Numbered from the stretch's first letter, positions 7,231 to 16,104 are shown. The stretch is 47,313 bases of DNA from an uncultured Treponema sp. (GCA_947166355.1 CAMVDX010000018.1:1-47313); one strand, 5' to 3'. A program made the numbers and translations. Notes: generated from the letters alone by a model not told the origin.

Positions 7231-7473
7231 ATGTTTAAATGGGCAGTTACTGCAGTTCAACCTAATCCAGATTTTACTCTTCTTATCACTTTTGCAAAAG
7301 GAAAGAAACGTTTATTTGATTGTAAAACAATTTTTAATCGTAAATATGCAGAAAGATTAAAAGATATAGATTTTTTTATGAAGGCAAAGGCTGATCATCA
7401 AACAGTTATGTGGACTGAAGATTTAGATATTAGTCCTGAGTTTTTATATGAGAATAGTGTTAAAGTAAAATAA
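7231..7473 (+). CDS. DUF2442-family protein
   Basis: An 80-residue protein with the DUF2442 pattern: a short N-terminal strand pair ending FAKGKKRLFDCK, a helix around YAERLKDIDFFMKAK, then TVMWTEDLDISPEFLYENS. The C-terminal (D)xxPEFLYENS block is characteristic. GGAGATG sits just before the start, 12 bases after the DUF4160 stop, so the two are cotranscribed. The family's biochemical role is not settled; pairing with DUF4160 and a Phd-like gene points to a small addiction-type or regulatory module. The ORF is intact even though its partner is frameshifted. Confidence 0.85.
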   Translation: MFKWAVTAVQPNPDFTLLITFAKGKKRLFDCKTIFNRKYAERLKDIDFFMKAKADHQTVMWTEDLDISPEFLYENSVKVK

Positions 7474-7487
7474 TTAGAGGTGAGTCA

Positions 7488-7646
7488 ATGAAACAAATGA
7501 GTATAACTGAAGTGAAAGATAACTTTGATGATGTTATTACGTGGATTGAAAGTGGAAAGGAAAATCAAATTATTGTAACAAAATATGAGAAACCGATTGT
7601 TAGAATGGTTCCATATACTTGTAATGATAATTCAGAAAAGAAGTAA
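7488..7646 (+). CDS. Phd/YefM-like antitoxin, short
   Basis: A 52-residue protein (begins MKQMSITEVKDNFDDVI, then ESGKENQIIVTKYEKPIVRMVP) that fits the Phd/YefM fold: a start helix with the xTExxxNF pattern, an acidic linker, a beta strand before a basic turn, and KPIVRMVP. AGAGGTGAG lies upstream. It follows the DUF2442 gene by 14 bases and no RelE/Doc-type toxin follows, so either the DUF2442/DUF4160 pair is its partner or it is an orphan. The C-terminal toxin-binding tail is very short. Identification rests on pattern only. Confidence 0.7.
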   Translation: MKQMSITEVKDNFDDVITWIESGKENQIIVTKYEKPIVRMVPYTCNDNSEKK

Positions 7647-7701
7647 AAAATGATTAACGCCCCCCTGCTTTGTTGAAGTTTAAGTCAGCGGTATTTTTAC
7701 A

Positions 7702-7730
7702 TTGAATTTGTCCATAAAACTCATTATATT
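7702..7730 (+). promoter_or_regulatory. pgk promoter
   Basis: TTGAAT (7702-7707), 17 bases, TATATT (7725-7730). It gives a long leader of about 155 bases containing AAGGAG (7778-7783) and four consecutive hairpins before the pgk start. Bases 7647-7700 show nothing else. Confidence 0.75.
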
Positions 7731-7787
7731 TTATTATATATCGTAAATTTCCCTGCATTGTTTGTGGGGTAAATATAAGGAGTTTTG

Positions 7788-7879
7788 ATAAAAAAATGAC
7801 ATCCATGTCATTTTTTTATCGTAAGCTGCGTTGCAGCTTAGATTCCAAACATCCATGTTTGGCGGCTTTGCGCCGCGCA
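7788..7879 (+). repeat. Four back-to-back hairpins in the pgk leader
   Basis: In order: ATAAAAAAATGACAT with its exact complement around CC; AAGCTGC/GCAGCTT around GTT; CCAAACAT/ATGTTTGG around CC; GCGGC/GCCGC around TTTGC. All are perfect stems separated by 0-5 bases. The block is open in the pgk frame from an ATG at 7796, with AAGGAG at 7778. Protein homology and a second binding site (GAGGT, 7883-7887) place the true start at 7892. Confidence 0.8.
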
Positions 7880-7891
7880 TTAGAGGTAATT

Positions 7892-9160
7892 ATGATTAAG
7901 ACCGTTAAAGACGTAGACTTGAAAGGCAAGCGCATCATCATGCGCGTAGACTTCAACGTACCAATGAAGGACGGAGTTGTACAGGATGATACTCGTATCA
8001 TGGCTGCACTTCCTACTATTAAATACATTCTCGAGCAGAACCCACGTTCTCTCGTTCTTATGTCTCACCTTGGCGACCCTAAAAAGGACGTAAAAAAGGC
8101 TCAGGAAAAAGCTGAAAAAGCTGGAAAAACATGGACAGACGCTGATGCAGAAAAGTTCATCAACGGTAAGAACCGCATGAAGCCTGTTGTAGAATATTTC
8201 GCTTCAAAACTCGGAAAGCCAGTTACCTTCCTTCCAGATGCACTCGGACAGAAGGCTGCTATTGATGCTCTTCCAGAAGGAGCTGTTGCAATGCTCGAAA
8301 ACGTTCGCTTCCACAAGGAAGAGACTTCTAAAGATCCTGCAGAACGCGATGTAATGGCAAAAGAACTTGCTACATACGGAGACATCTTCGTAAACGACGC
8401 TTTCGGTACAGCTCACCGCGATCAGGCTTCTACAGCTTCTATCGCAAAGTTCATGCCAGTTGAATCTGTTGGCGGCTTCCTCATGGAAAAAGAAGTTAAA
8501 TACATTCAGCCAATGGTAACAAACCCAGAAAAACCAATGACTGCAATCATCGGTGGTGCTAAGGTTTCTTCAAAAATCGCTGTTTTGGAAAGCCTTATGA
8601 AGAACGCTTCTACACTCATCATTGGTGGTGGTATGGCTTATACATTCCTCAAGGCACAGGGACACTCAATTGGTAAGTCTCTTGTTGAAGATGACTTCCT
8701 TGATACAGCAAAGGATCTTCTTGCAAAGGCTGAAAAGGCTGGAGTTAAGATTCTTCTCCCAGTTGACCATGTTGGTGGTGCTGAGTTTGCAGATAAGGAC
8801 CCGGTTGCAGTTGATGCTGTAGATCTTCCAGATAACCTTATGGGTATGGATGTTGGTCCTAAGACTGTTGAACTTTACAAGAACGCTATTCTTGCTTCAA
8901 AGTCTATCGTATGGAACGGACCTGTTGGAGTATTCGAGTTCGAAAACTTTGCAAAGGGAACTGAAGCTGTAGCACGCCTCGTTGCAGAAGCAACTTCTAA
9001 GGGTGCTATGACTGTAGTTGGCGGTGGTGACTCTGTTGCCGCTGTAAACAAGTTCAATCTTGCAGACAAGATGAGCCACGTTTCAACTGGTGGTGGAGCT
9101 TCTCTCGAATTCCTCGAAGGAAAAACTTTACCGGGAATTGCAATTCTTGCAACAAAATAG
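7892..9160 (+). CDS. pgk: Phosphoglycerate kinase
   Basis: Cytoplasmic glycolytic enzyme transferring phosphate from 1,3-bisphosphoglycerate to ADP. At 422 residues it is close to the usual length. Hallmarks are RVDFNVP near the N-terminus, LMSHLGDPK, the GGAKVSSKI nucleotide-domain motif and the C-terminal GGGDSVAA. The start is ATG at 7892 ([19 protein letters not shown]), matching the family, with GAGGT upstream. An in-frame ATG at 7796 would add 32 residues encoded by hairpins. Codon use is strongly biased, as in gap and tpiA, fitting high expression. A terminator follows at 9522-9558, beyond a repeat cluster. Confidence 0.98.
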   Translation: MIKTVKDVDLKGKRIIMRVDFNVPMKDGVVQDDTRIMAALPTIKYILEQNPRSLVLMSHLGDPKKDVKKAQEKAEKAGKTWTDADAEKFINGKNRMKPVVEYFASKLGKPVTFLPDALGQKAAIDALPEGAVAMLENVRFHKEETSKDPAERDVMAKELATYGDIFVNDAFGTAHRDQASTASIAKFMPVESVGGFLMEKEVKYIQPMVTNPEKPMTAIIGGAKVSSKIAVLESLMKNASTLIIGGGMAYTFLKAQGHSIGKSLVEDDFLDTAKDLLAKAEKAGVKILLPVDHVGGAEFADKDPVAVDAVDLPDNLMGMDVGPKTVELYKNAILASKSIVWNGPVGVFEFENFAKGTEAVARLVAEATSKGAMTVVGGGDSVAAVNKFNLADKMSHVSTGGGASLEFLEGKTLPGIAILATK

Positions 9161-9162
9161 TC

Positions 9163-9362
9163 GGGGCTGTCAAAATAGTATTGTCATGCTGAACCTTCGC
9201 AGCATAGCTGCTCGGAGACTCGCTAAAAACAGTCCACTGGACTGTTTTTACACTGCATAGCAGTGTCGCTCCCTATGTTTCAGCATCTACACTACATCTG
9301 GTTCTATAGATTCCGAAACAAGTTCGGAATGACACTAGGATGTAAACTTATTGGTCATCCCC
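9163..9362. repeat. Composite dispersed repeat, copy 1, with nested hairpins
   Basis: Begins CGGGGCTGTC and ends ATTGGTCATCCCC, matching the 120-bp unit at 15836-15955 at both ends and through the second family-B palindrome (GATTCCGAAACAAGTTCGG). Its first family-B palindrome (TGCTGAAC ... GTTTCAGCA) is split by about 80 bp carrying AAAAACAGTCCA/TGGACTGTTTTT and CACTGC...GCAGTG hairpins. No gene is present. Confidence 0.75.
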
Positions 9363-9432
9363 GATAAGGTCGCGACAGCGACCGACTTTCACACGGACAG
9401 TCAGTCAAGCTGACTGCCGCGTAAAACATTTA

Positions 9433-9475
9433 GACTCCCGACAGGCTCCTTGCCTTCGGCAACTCGCCTGCGGGA
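9433..9475. repeat. Hairpin repeat downstream of pgk
   Basis: CTCCCG, CAGGC and TTGCC pair with GGCAA, GCCTG and CGGGAG around TTC, a three-part perfect-helix hairpin. The shorter hairpin GACACG..CAGC/GCTG.CGTGTC follows at 9487-9511. Both are typical of this genome's dispersed palindromes. Confidence 0.6.
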
Positions 9476-9521
9476 GAAATCAATTTCGACACGACAGCTT
9501 CGCTGCGTGTCAAATCATAAG

Positions 9522-9558
9522 GCCGTCCGCTTTTCGCTTTACGACGGTCTTTTTTTTT
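9522..9558 (+). terminator. Terminator upstream of the DUF1266 operon
   Basis: GCCGTC pairs with GACGGT around CGCTTTTCGCTTTAC, followed by nine Ts. It ends transcription from pgk and lies directly against the next promoter. Confidence 0.75.
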
Positions 9559-9575
9559 GCGTTTTTGAAATTCCG

Positions 9576-9584
9576 TGTTATAAT
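9576..9584 (+). promoter_or_regulatory. Extended -10 of the DUF1266 operon (leaderless candidate)
   Basis: TGT-TATAAT ends six bases before the ATG at 9591. No Shine-Dalgarno sequence is present between terminator and ATG. TTGCGT at 9557-9562 could be a weak -35. Confidence 0.65.
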
Positions 9585-9590
9585 TCTTTT

Positions 9591-12272
9591 ATGAGAAAGA
9601 TTTATCTGTTATTTACAATCTTTATTTTTACGGCAGTACTTTTTGCAGAGCAGCCGTTTTTTCTGAAGGACTGGATTATCCCCGACGATTTTGTCTGGGG
9701 AGATGACAAAAATGTTCCTGCGATTTCCGGTACCTGGTTTTATCAGAATAACTCAAAAGACCAAAAAAATCCGTATGTTACCTTTAATGATATAAATAAA
9801 TCAAACATAGATTTTCCGCCATATTTTACAGAACGAAATCTCCTTAGCTGGGATATGACTTATGAAGAAATCCTTGATGCTTTTAAAGATAACGAAGAGT
9901 TTTTTATCGATGACTATGTTTATCCTCTGTATAAAAATGAAGCAGTAAAGGGGATAAGCTTTCTTGATATTATCCAGATTATCTGCAGAAATGAAAATCA
10001 TATAAATATAGAAGTTTATTTTCCGCATACTCCGACCGTGGAAGAGAGATATGCTTCCAAGCCGTCTTACTGCTATATTTATTACAACAGAAAAGGCCTG
10101 AAAGAAAACGAAATGGAAATTCCTGATACAGAAAGATTTGAACTTCTCTATCGGGAAATTTGGGATGAAAATACTCCGGATGAAAAAAAGATAATTGCGC
10201 TTACTTATTTTTCTGCCCGGATGTATGATTTTATTCCTGCAAAATATGACTGCAGCCTTCTTTTGGGAAATAATAAAAAAGATGCGGCAGATTGCTTAAA
10301 GAATAAGTTTTCAGTAAAAAATACCAGTGAACTTCTGGATTATGTTCAAAAGCCGGATTATAAAAACGTTAACAAGTATTACGATGCGCTGATGGAGTAT
10401 GATAGGCTTTTACAGGTGATGGATGAAAATCCGGATAAATACATTATAGAAGTCGGCGCAGAAAAATATTACAGCCTGACTCAAATTTCACGAATGTTCT
10501 TTATAGACAAAATGCGTGATTATTTAGGGGAATATGGTGTTGCTCCTTATGTAGATGTAGACAGGCTTTTTGCCCTTCGCCTTGGAGTAGGGGCTGGATA
10601 CATTACCCGTGAACAGTCTATGGAATACGGGCTTCCTATAGCCGAACAGCTTTTAAAACAGTACAACTCCTTTTATGATTTTGCCGCTCACATTGCAGCC
10701 TATGAGTCTTATCTGGGAGTTGAAAGCGGCAAAACAATTGAATGGGCTCAGAATACAATGTTTAGGTTCAACGGAGCAGATAAATATATGCCCCTGGATG
10801 AAATCAACTTTGACGCTTCCCAAGCAGGTGAAGCTCTTGTATTTGATGATGCATATTATAAGCCGGAGGGCGAAGCTTTTACATGGTATAGTATTCGACA
10901 GGAAAAATTAGGTTGGAGAGAAGATGTACCCGCGTCCATAAAGAAAATACTTGCAGACTATAAAAAAGTTCCCTGTCTTGATGATTTAATAAATCAGATA
11001 AGATGTCTTGACTATTCCCCTCCAGAGAATCGCAGTAAGTTTTTCGGAAGATGTTATCAAGAAACCTGGGATAAGCTCCCTGAAAATGAACAATATGCAA
11101 TTGCTTTTTCAAGTAATCTTTTTGAGCTGAATGAACAATATCATCTTGATTTTGAAAACAGGATTCGGTTTTCAAGGGACTCAGGCAATCCAGAAGAACT
11201 TTTGCGCGACTCATGGGGAATAGTAGATTATGACGGACTGATTGAAATGTTTAACAGTCTTGAGGAATATGGGCACTCCGGAGCTTATAAAAGCCTTTCC
11301 GAGCTCCTTGATAAAAATCCGGATAAGGAAGCTCTCCAGATTGCTGTTGATGAACAGCTTTCCATGCTGGATGCAACCAGACTTCAGTTTGTAAAAGAAA
11401 CGCGGGACATGCTTGGCAGTCATGGAATAGAGGCCTGGGACCAGGGGCGTGAGATTACAATTTTGCGCTGGGGGATTTCCTGCGGTTATATTTCCAGCAA
11501 AGAAGCAATGGCGCTGATTGAACCTGTAGTTGAGCGGATTCGTGAAAATTATGTGTCCTTTTATGATTACATAGCTCATTATATTATTGGGCGTCAGTTT
11601 TATGCACTTTATGAAGGTAATAATGAGCAGCTTGGAAATGACGCAAAACAGGCTGCTCTAACTGCGGAGGCTTATATCCCCTTTGGCTCCCTTGAGTTTT
11701 CTGCTGTAAATGCTGATAAAGAACATATGGTAAGCTTTTCAGATTGTATTATTCATCCATCCTATTCCTTCACAAGATGGCAAAAAGTAATGGAGCTTTA
11801 TACACAGGATTCTGTTTCTGAAGCATCCCTTAAACAGCTGGAACAGTTTGAAAATGAAATGCCCGAATGTAAGAATTATTTTTCTTACTGGCATACAACC
11901 ATGCTTTATTATTTACATAAGTATGATGAGGTAATTCAATTTGTCGAAAATAATATGACCTACCTTGGAGCCTTGCAAAAGGACAACTTTGATTATGCGA
12001 ACTCAATTTATATTTATATCTGTGCTTTGAATGACAGTTTTAAGCCGCAAAAGGCTCTTGCCGTTTACAATTCCCAGCCAGAAAAATTAAAGGATAATGT
12101 ATATTATTATTATCAGTATGCCCTTTCAAATTATCTTATGCTCAGCCTTTGTGATTCGCAGAGTGAATTTGATTACTATAAATCAGCAGCAAAAAATGCC
12201 TTTTTACTTTTGAAAAATAATAATTATAACCTTAATGAATCTATCGAAAACTGGCTTAAAACTGTACAATAA
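9591..12272 (+). CDS. Exported protein with two DUF1266 domains
   Basis: An 893-residue protein with a signal peptide cut after LFA (residue 19), hence periplasmic or surface. It has two copies of the DUF1266 fold: residues about 237-385 (core VDRLFALRLGVGAGYITREQ) and about 539-683 (core GREITILRWGISCGYISSKE, then YIAHYIIGRQFYAL). A C-terminal helical, TPR-like region (about 740-893) follows. The second copy is close to the single copy in the next gene, with matching flanks (EQYAIAFSSNLFELNEQYHL against EQFAIACSSNIFERNNQFHL). A far-upstream in-frame start would precede the promoter and terminator, so ATG 9591 is preferred. DUF1266 has no settled function. Confidence 0.85.
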   Translation: MRKIYLLFTIFIFTAVLFAEQPFFLKDWIIPDDFVWGDDKNVPAISGTWFYQNNSKDQKNPYVTFNDINKSNIDFPPYFTERNLLSWDMTYEEILDAFKDNEEFFIDDYVYPLYKNEAVKGISFLDIIQIICRNENHINIEVYFPHTPTVEERYASKPSYCYIYYNRKGLKENEMEIPDTERFELLYREIWDENTPDEKKIIALTYFSARMYDFIPAKYDCSLLLGNNKKDAADCLKNKFSVKNTSELLDYVQKPDYKNVNKYYDALMEYDRLLQVMDENPDKYIIEVGAEKYYSLTQISRMFFIDKMRDYLGEYGVAPYVDVDRLFALRLGVGAGYITREQSMEYGLPIAEQLLKQYNSFYDFAAHIAAYESYLGVESGKTIEWAQNTMFRFNGADKYMPLDEINFDASQAGEALVFDDAYYKPEGEAFTWYSIRQEKLGWREDVPASIKKILADYKKVPCLDDLINQIRCLDYSPPENRSKFFGRCYQETWDKLPENEQYAIAFSSNLFELNEQYHLDFENRIRFSRDSGNPEELLRDSWGIVDYDGLIEMFNSLEEYGHSGAYKSLSELLDKNPDKEALQIAVDEQLSMLDATRLQFVKETRDMLGSHGIEAWDQGREITILRWGISCGYISSKEAMALIEPVVERIRENYVSFYDYIAHYIIGRQFYALYEGNNEQLGNDAKQAALTAEAYIPFGSLEFSAVNADKEHMVSFSDCIIHPSYSFTRWQKVMELYTQDSVSEASLKQLEQFENEMPECKNYFSYWHTTMLYYLHKYDEVIQFVENNMTYLGALQKDNFDYANSIYIYICALNDSFKPQKALAVYNSQPEKLKDNVYYYYQYALSNYLMLSLCDSQSEFDYYKSAAKNAFLLLKNNNYNLNESIENWLKTVQ

Positions 12273-12287
12273 AATCAGAGGTGTTTA

Positions 12288-13667
12288 ATGTTTGCGAAGG
12301 TAAAAAAGCTTTCGGTCATTCTGATGATATTTCTGCTTTCGACAGGGCTTCTGACTGCTCAGGTCTTTTCAGAAAAAAATCCACCTGTCAGATTTGAAAA
12401 AGACAGGGGAGAAGATCCGAAAGAGTTTTTTGAATATGAATACAGACAGTTCTGGGACTCTCTTTCTGAAGTTGAACAGTTTGCAATTGCCTGTTCAAGT
12501 AATATTTTTGAACGCAATAATCAGTTTCATCTGGATTTTTCCAACCGCATTCGCTTTAATAAATATACCAGGGAAGGCATTGAGGTTCTGAATGAGAATT
12601 GGGAAATCTTCAATTACGACCAATTAATGGAAAACTTTAACGACCTTTCAGAAGGTGAGCAGAATCTGACTTATATAAAGCTTAAAAATCTGCTCGAAAA
12701 ATATCCGGAGCTTTCTGTAATCGAAATAGGCAAGAAAGAAGATTTGACAATTACCGAGGTCTCAAGAATGTACCTGGTAAAAGATATGAAGGATGTTCTC
12801 GGAGTTCACAATATAGAAGCCTGGATTGATGCAAGAAGAATTTCAATCATCAGATGGGGAATTGGCGCAGGTTATATATCTTTGAAGGAAGCAACAAATC
12901 TTTTGCGGCCGGTAATCAGAAAAATAAAAGATGATTATACTGATTTTGAAGAGTTTATAGCGCATTGGGTTGCAGGCTACTGCTTTAATGAAGTATATAA
13001 TTCTACCTGTCCTGAATGTACAGAAAAACTTCTTGCTGCAATAGATTCTGCGCGAGCCTATATTCCTTTTGAAGAACTTTCTTTTACAGGAAAAAATGCT
13101 GACAAGACTCACTGCATGAGGCTCAGCGAATGTGTGTATACTCCGTCAGAAGAAGCGGCAAAAATGATTCCTATTCAGAAAATCTATAAAAATTACTGGT
13201 CAGAAGAACCGTCTGTTTCAATCCTGCAGGAGTTTATTAAAGAAGAAGAAAATTATCCTGAAATATCAGATCTGCTTTTGCTGCCTCGTTATGTTTTGAT
13301 GTGGACTTACTCTTCTGCAAAAGAGCGCATTTCTTATGTTGAGTCCAAACTTGATTATATTAACTCCCTGCCTGAAACTTCACAAACTTATTCTTTTGTA
13401 ATTCAGGTTTATCTTAATGATTTGAATAAGACTTATAATCCGCAGAAGGTTATAGACATTTATGAAAACCTGAATAATTCCCTGCAGACAAATGAAAATG
13501 TTTATTTTCAGTACGGATATAGTTATTATCTTCTTGCATCTTCCTGCCAGTCAATTATAGAAAGGGATATTTATATTTCACGGGCAGCTGTGGTTTTTAA
13601 GAGATTGAAAAGCCGGGGTTATGATATTGGTGAGAATATGAACAGCTGGCTTGAAAGTGTGGAATAA
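12288..13667 (+). CDS. Exported protein with one DUF1266 domain
   Basis: A 459-residue paralogue of the preceding gene's second half. It has a signal peptide (residues 1-25, ending LLTAQ), an N-terminal shared block, DUF1266 at about 102-241 (ARRISIIRWGIGAGYISLKE), and a C-terminal helical region ending SWLESVE, parallel to NWLKTVQ in its neighbour. AGAGGTG precedes the ATG, 15 bases after the upstream stop, so the pair forms an operon. The pair probably arose by duplication, and the two may act together in the cell envelope. DUF1266 proteins elsewhere are mostly without signal peptides; export of this pair is unusual. No catalytic motif is evident. Confidence 0.85.
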   Translation: MFAKVKKLSVILMIFLLSTGLLTAQVFSEKNPPVRFEKDRGEDPKEFFEYEYRQFWDSLSEVEQFAIACSSNIFERNNQFHLDFSNRIRFNKYTREGIEVLNENWEIFNYDQLMENFNDLSEGEQNLTYIKLKNLLEKYPELSVIEIGKKEDLTITEVSRMYLVKDMKDVLGVHNIEAWIDARRISIIRWGIGAGYISLKEATNLLRPVIRKIKDDYTDFEEFIAHWVAGYCFNEVYNSTCPECTEKLLAAIDSARAYIPFEELSFTGKNADKTHCMRLSECVYTPSEEAAKMIPIQKIYKNYWSEEPSVSILQEFIKEEENYPEISDLLLLPRYVLMWTYSSAKERISYVESKLDYINSLPETSQTYSFVIQVYLNDLNKTYNPQKVIDIYENLNNSLQTNENVYFQYGYSYYLLASSCQSIIERDIYISRAAVVFKRLKSRGYDIGENMNSWLESVE

Positions 13668-13680
13668 TTTTTGGGGAGAT

Positions 13681-14832
13681 TTACAGACTTTTTAACATCT
13701 TTTTATTCTGATACATTTCTACGTCGGCGCGTTTTATTACATCATTATAACTTTTATCTTTTGAACTGTTGAAAACGGAAAAGCCTGCCGCAAATGATTT
13801 TTTTTCTACAAGGGTACATTTTTTCATTATTTCTCTTTTTGTAGTTTCGTCTACGATGAGTTTTAGTTTTTCAAGATTGTCATAATCCTCATTCTGAAGA
13901 ATGGCAACAAATTCATCTCCGCCGATTCTGTAAACGGGGCTGTGCTTAAATATATCACAGATTTCTTTACAGCAGTTGATTATGTATTCATCGCCTCTGT
14001 CATGTCCAAAGGTGTCGTTTATAATTTTCAGATTGTTAAGGTCACATTCGCATACTGCAAATTTTAATTTATCAGGTGAAAGCTTAATCTCCTTGTCGAG
14101 CAGTGAAATCATATTATCATAGGAAATGCGGCTTAGAACTCTTGTTAATGCATCATGGTTTGAAATATCCTTTTCGGTATTAATGGTTTGGATCATAACA
14201 TGACGCAGCATATTCTGAATGAAGATATAGAGGAGGGTAGCCGCAAAGCAGACAGAAAGATAACTGGAATAAATGGTGCTGTCGATTATTGTTGCAGCCT
14301 GACCTATTATCATTATCAGTGCAATGATGATTAGATTTAAGAGACTTCTAAGCTTTGCTCTTATTCCGATTATTACAAATACAAAAAGAATGTATGCAAA
14401 GCTGATTCCACAGAAGACAATATAAATCCAATAATGTCTGCCGCGGTAATAAATTGCAGCGTTATCTATATAGTAGATAAATCCATTAAAAATGGAAATA
14501 AATTCCAGAATAACATTTACAGACATTGTTAAGGCAAGCGGTTTTATTGTTTTTTGCATTCCGCAGCTTCGTGCAAGTAATACACCAAGAAAAGGTGAAA
14601 TTGAAAACTCTGTAAAGGTAAGCAGTTTACGAAGCCATGAAATGCTTCTGTTCATATCGTTCATGGTGACACAGGTGTATTCACAGGCAGCACCTATGGC
14701 AACAAGAATAAAAGTTATTCTGAACCATTTTATATCGCCTTTTGTTAAAATCGTATTCTTTCCTACATCTATGGCAAGAGAGGTCATGGTGAGAATGCAG
14801 ATAATCATTACGACAGTATAATATGGGTTCAT
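13681..14832 (-). CDS. Membrane-bound diguanylate cyclase (GGDEF)
   Basis: An inner-membrane enzyme expected to make cyclic di-GMP from two GTP. The N-terminal half has about seven to eight hydrophobic segments. A GGDEF domain follows, with CDLNNLKIINDTFGHDRGDEY for the metal and nucleotide sites and an intact YRIGGDEFVAIL signature. The inhibitory I-site RxxD expected just before the signature is absent, so product feedback is probably weak. I chose ATG 14832 (383 residues, MNPYYTVV); an in-frame TTG at 14898 would add 22 residues but has no better binding site. It is convergent with the DUF1266 operon, 13 bases apart. The membrane part may sense a signal; its ligand is unknown. Confidence 0.87.
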   Translation of the reverse strand: MNPYYTVVMIICILTMTSLAIDVGKNTILTKGDIKWFRITFILVAIGAACEYTCVTMNDMNRSISWLRKLLTFTEFSISPFLGVLLARSCGMQKTIKPLALTMSVNVILEFISIFNGFIYYIDNAAIYYRGRHYWIYIVFCGISFAYILFVFVIIGIRAKLRSLLNLIIIALIMIIGQAATIIDSTIYSSYLSVCFAATLLYIFIQNMLRHVMIQTINTEKDISNHDALTRVLSRISYDNMISLLDKEIKLSPDKLKFAVCECDLNNLKIINDTFGHDRGDEYIINCCKEICDIFKHSPVYRIGGDEFVAILQNEDYDNLEKLKLIVDETTKREIMKKCTLVEKKSFAAGFSVFNSSKDKSYNDVIKRADVEMYQNKKMLKSL

Positions 14833-14954
14833 AAATCTATCGGTCACACAAAATAATGACACAATAATTTTACCACCAAAATCCTCTATTGTAAACAAAT
14901 CATAAATTTACTAAAATAAATTAAATACGGTATTGCAAGGCCACAAGCTGACGC

Positions 14955-15018
14955 ACACGTCATTGCGAGGCTGTAAGCCGAAGTACACGTCATTGCGAGG
15001 CTGTAAGCCGAAGCAATC
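14955..15018. repeat. Tandem family-A repeats before tpiA
   Basis: Two direct copies of CACGTCATTGCGAGGCTG-TAAGCCGAAG, the second continuing into CAATCCA. An earlier partial copy lies at 14933-14954. AAGGAG of tpiA follows within 15 bases. Any tpiA promoter must lie in or before this block. Confidence 0.75.
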
Positions 15019-15039
15019 CATATTATAAGGAGTTAAATT

Positions 15040-15789
15040 ATGGCAAGAACACATTATATTGCTGGTAACTGGAAAATGAATACAACAAAGGCTGAGGCTG
15101 TTGCGCTCGCAAAAGACCTTGTTGAACAGTTGAAAGGAAAAACTAACAAATACATGATTGGAGTTCCTTTTGTATACCTCGATGCAGTTGCACAGGTTGT
15201 AAAGGGAAGCAACATCATTCTTGCAGCTCAGGATTGTGCTGCAACAGATAACGGAGCTCACACTGGTGAAGTTTCCTGCGCTATGCTCAAGGATATCGGC
15301 TGTCAGTGTGTAATTCTCGGACACTCAGAGCGCCGCCACGAAATTGGTGAGTCTGATGAGCTTATTAATAAGAAGGTTCGCAAGGCTCTTGCAAGCGGTC
15401 TCGAAGTTGATCTTTGTATCGGTGAGCTTTTGAGCGAACGCGAAGCCGGTGAAGCTGAGCAGGTTTGTGCTTTCCAGCTTTCTGCTGGTCTCGCTGGTGT
15501 TACAGAAGAGCAGATGAAGAATGTAACAATTGCTTACGAACCGGTTTGGGCTATTGGTACTGGTAAAACTGCTACTCCAGATGATGCTCAGGCTATCCAC
15601 AAGTTTATCCGCGGATACATTGCAAAGCTCTACAATCAGAAGGTTGCTGATGAAGTTATCATCCAGTACGGCGGATCTATGAAAGCTTCTAATGCTCCAG
15701 AGCTTCTTGCTCAGCCAGATATTGACGGTGGTCTTATTGGTGGAGCAAGCCTTAAAGCTGAAACTTTCGTTCCAATCTGCGTATTGTAA
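15040..15789 (+). CDS. tpiA: Triosephosphate isomerase
   Basis: Cytoplasmic glycolytic enzyme interconverting dihydroxyacetone phosphate and glyceraldehyde 3-phosphate. The 249 residues are the standard length. Catalytic residues are all present: Lys12 in GNWKMN, His95 in LGHSERR and Glu167 in AYEPVWAIGTGK. The phosphate-gripping QYGGSMK and GGLIGGASL loops lie near the C-terminus. AAGGAG is eight bases before the ATG. The gene is alone on its transcript and, like gap and pgk, uses a narrow set of preferred codons. Family-A repeats sit upstream and a composite repeat downstream. Confidence 0.98.
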   Translation: MARTHYIAGNWKMNTTKAEAVALAKDLVEQLKGKTNKYMIGVPFVYLDAVAQVVKGSNIILAAQDCAATDNGAHTGEVSCAMLKDIGCQCVILGHSERRHEIGESDELINKKVRKALASGLEVDLCIGELLSEREAGEAEQVCAFQLSAGLAGVTEEQMKNVTIAYEPVWAIGTGKTATPDDAQAIHKFIRGYIAKLYNQKVADEVIIQYGGSMKASNAPELLAQPDIDGGLIGGASLKAETFVPICVL

Positions 15790-15835
15790 TAACTCGTCAT
15801 TACTGACGTAATTAAAAGTCAGATTTAATTGTCAT

Positions 15836-15955
15836 GGGGATGTCCAAAAAGTATTGTCATGCTGAACTTGTTTCAGCATCTACACTATATCTAGTTCTAT
15901 AGATTCCGAAACAAGTTCGGAATGACACTAAGATGTAAACTTATTGGTCATCCCC
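15836..15955. repeat. Composite dispersed repeat, copy 2 (uninterrupted)
   Basis: GGGGATGTCC at the start and GGTCATCCCC at the end form imperfect terminal inverted repeats. Inside lie two family-B palindromes, TGCTGAACTTGTTTCAGCA and ATTCCGAAACAAGTTCGGAAT. It shares its ends with copy 1 (9163-9362), and its left end also appears inverted near 47077-47100. At about 120 bp with terminal repeats and no coding, it resembles a miniature mobile element. Confidence 0.75.
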
Positions 15956-15981
15956 ATCTGTACCAGTTTGTAAGGTATAGA

Positions 15982-16019
15982 TTATCGGGACATGTCCGAT
16001 GATGACAATTTTTTTTTCT
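15982..16019 (+). terminator. Possible terminator upstream of the WD40-like operon
   Basis: GGGACATGTCC-type palindrome (ATCGGGACATGTCCGAT) followed, after GATGACAA, by a run of nine Ts. The T-run is offset by about ten bases, so termination efficiency is uncertain. The palindrome belongs to the small repeat family seen at 20130 and 41324. Confidence 0.4.
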
Positions 16020-16104
16020 AGAACATCTTCTTTTTCATACTCTTTTTGTGAAAAATTCACGGTTTTTTATGAAAAGGTACAGACTACTTTCTTTATGCCT
16101 TATG

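Noticed and set aside
16048..16060. Rex-type operator
   Set aside because: The TTGTGAA/TTCAC spacing is three bases, not the six of Rex sites.
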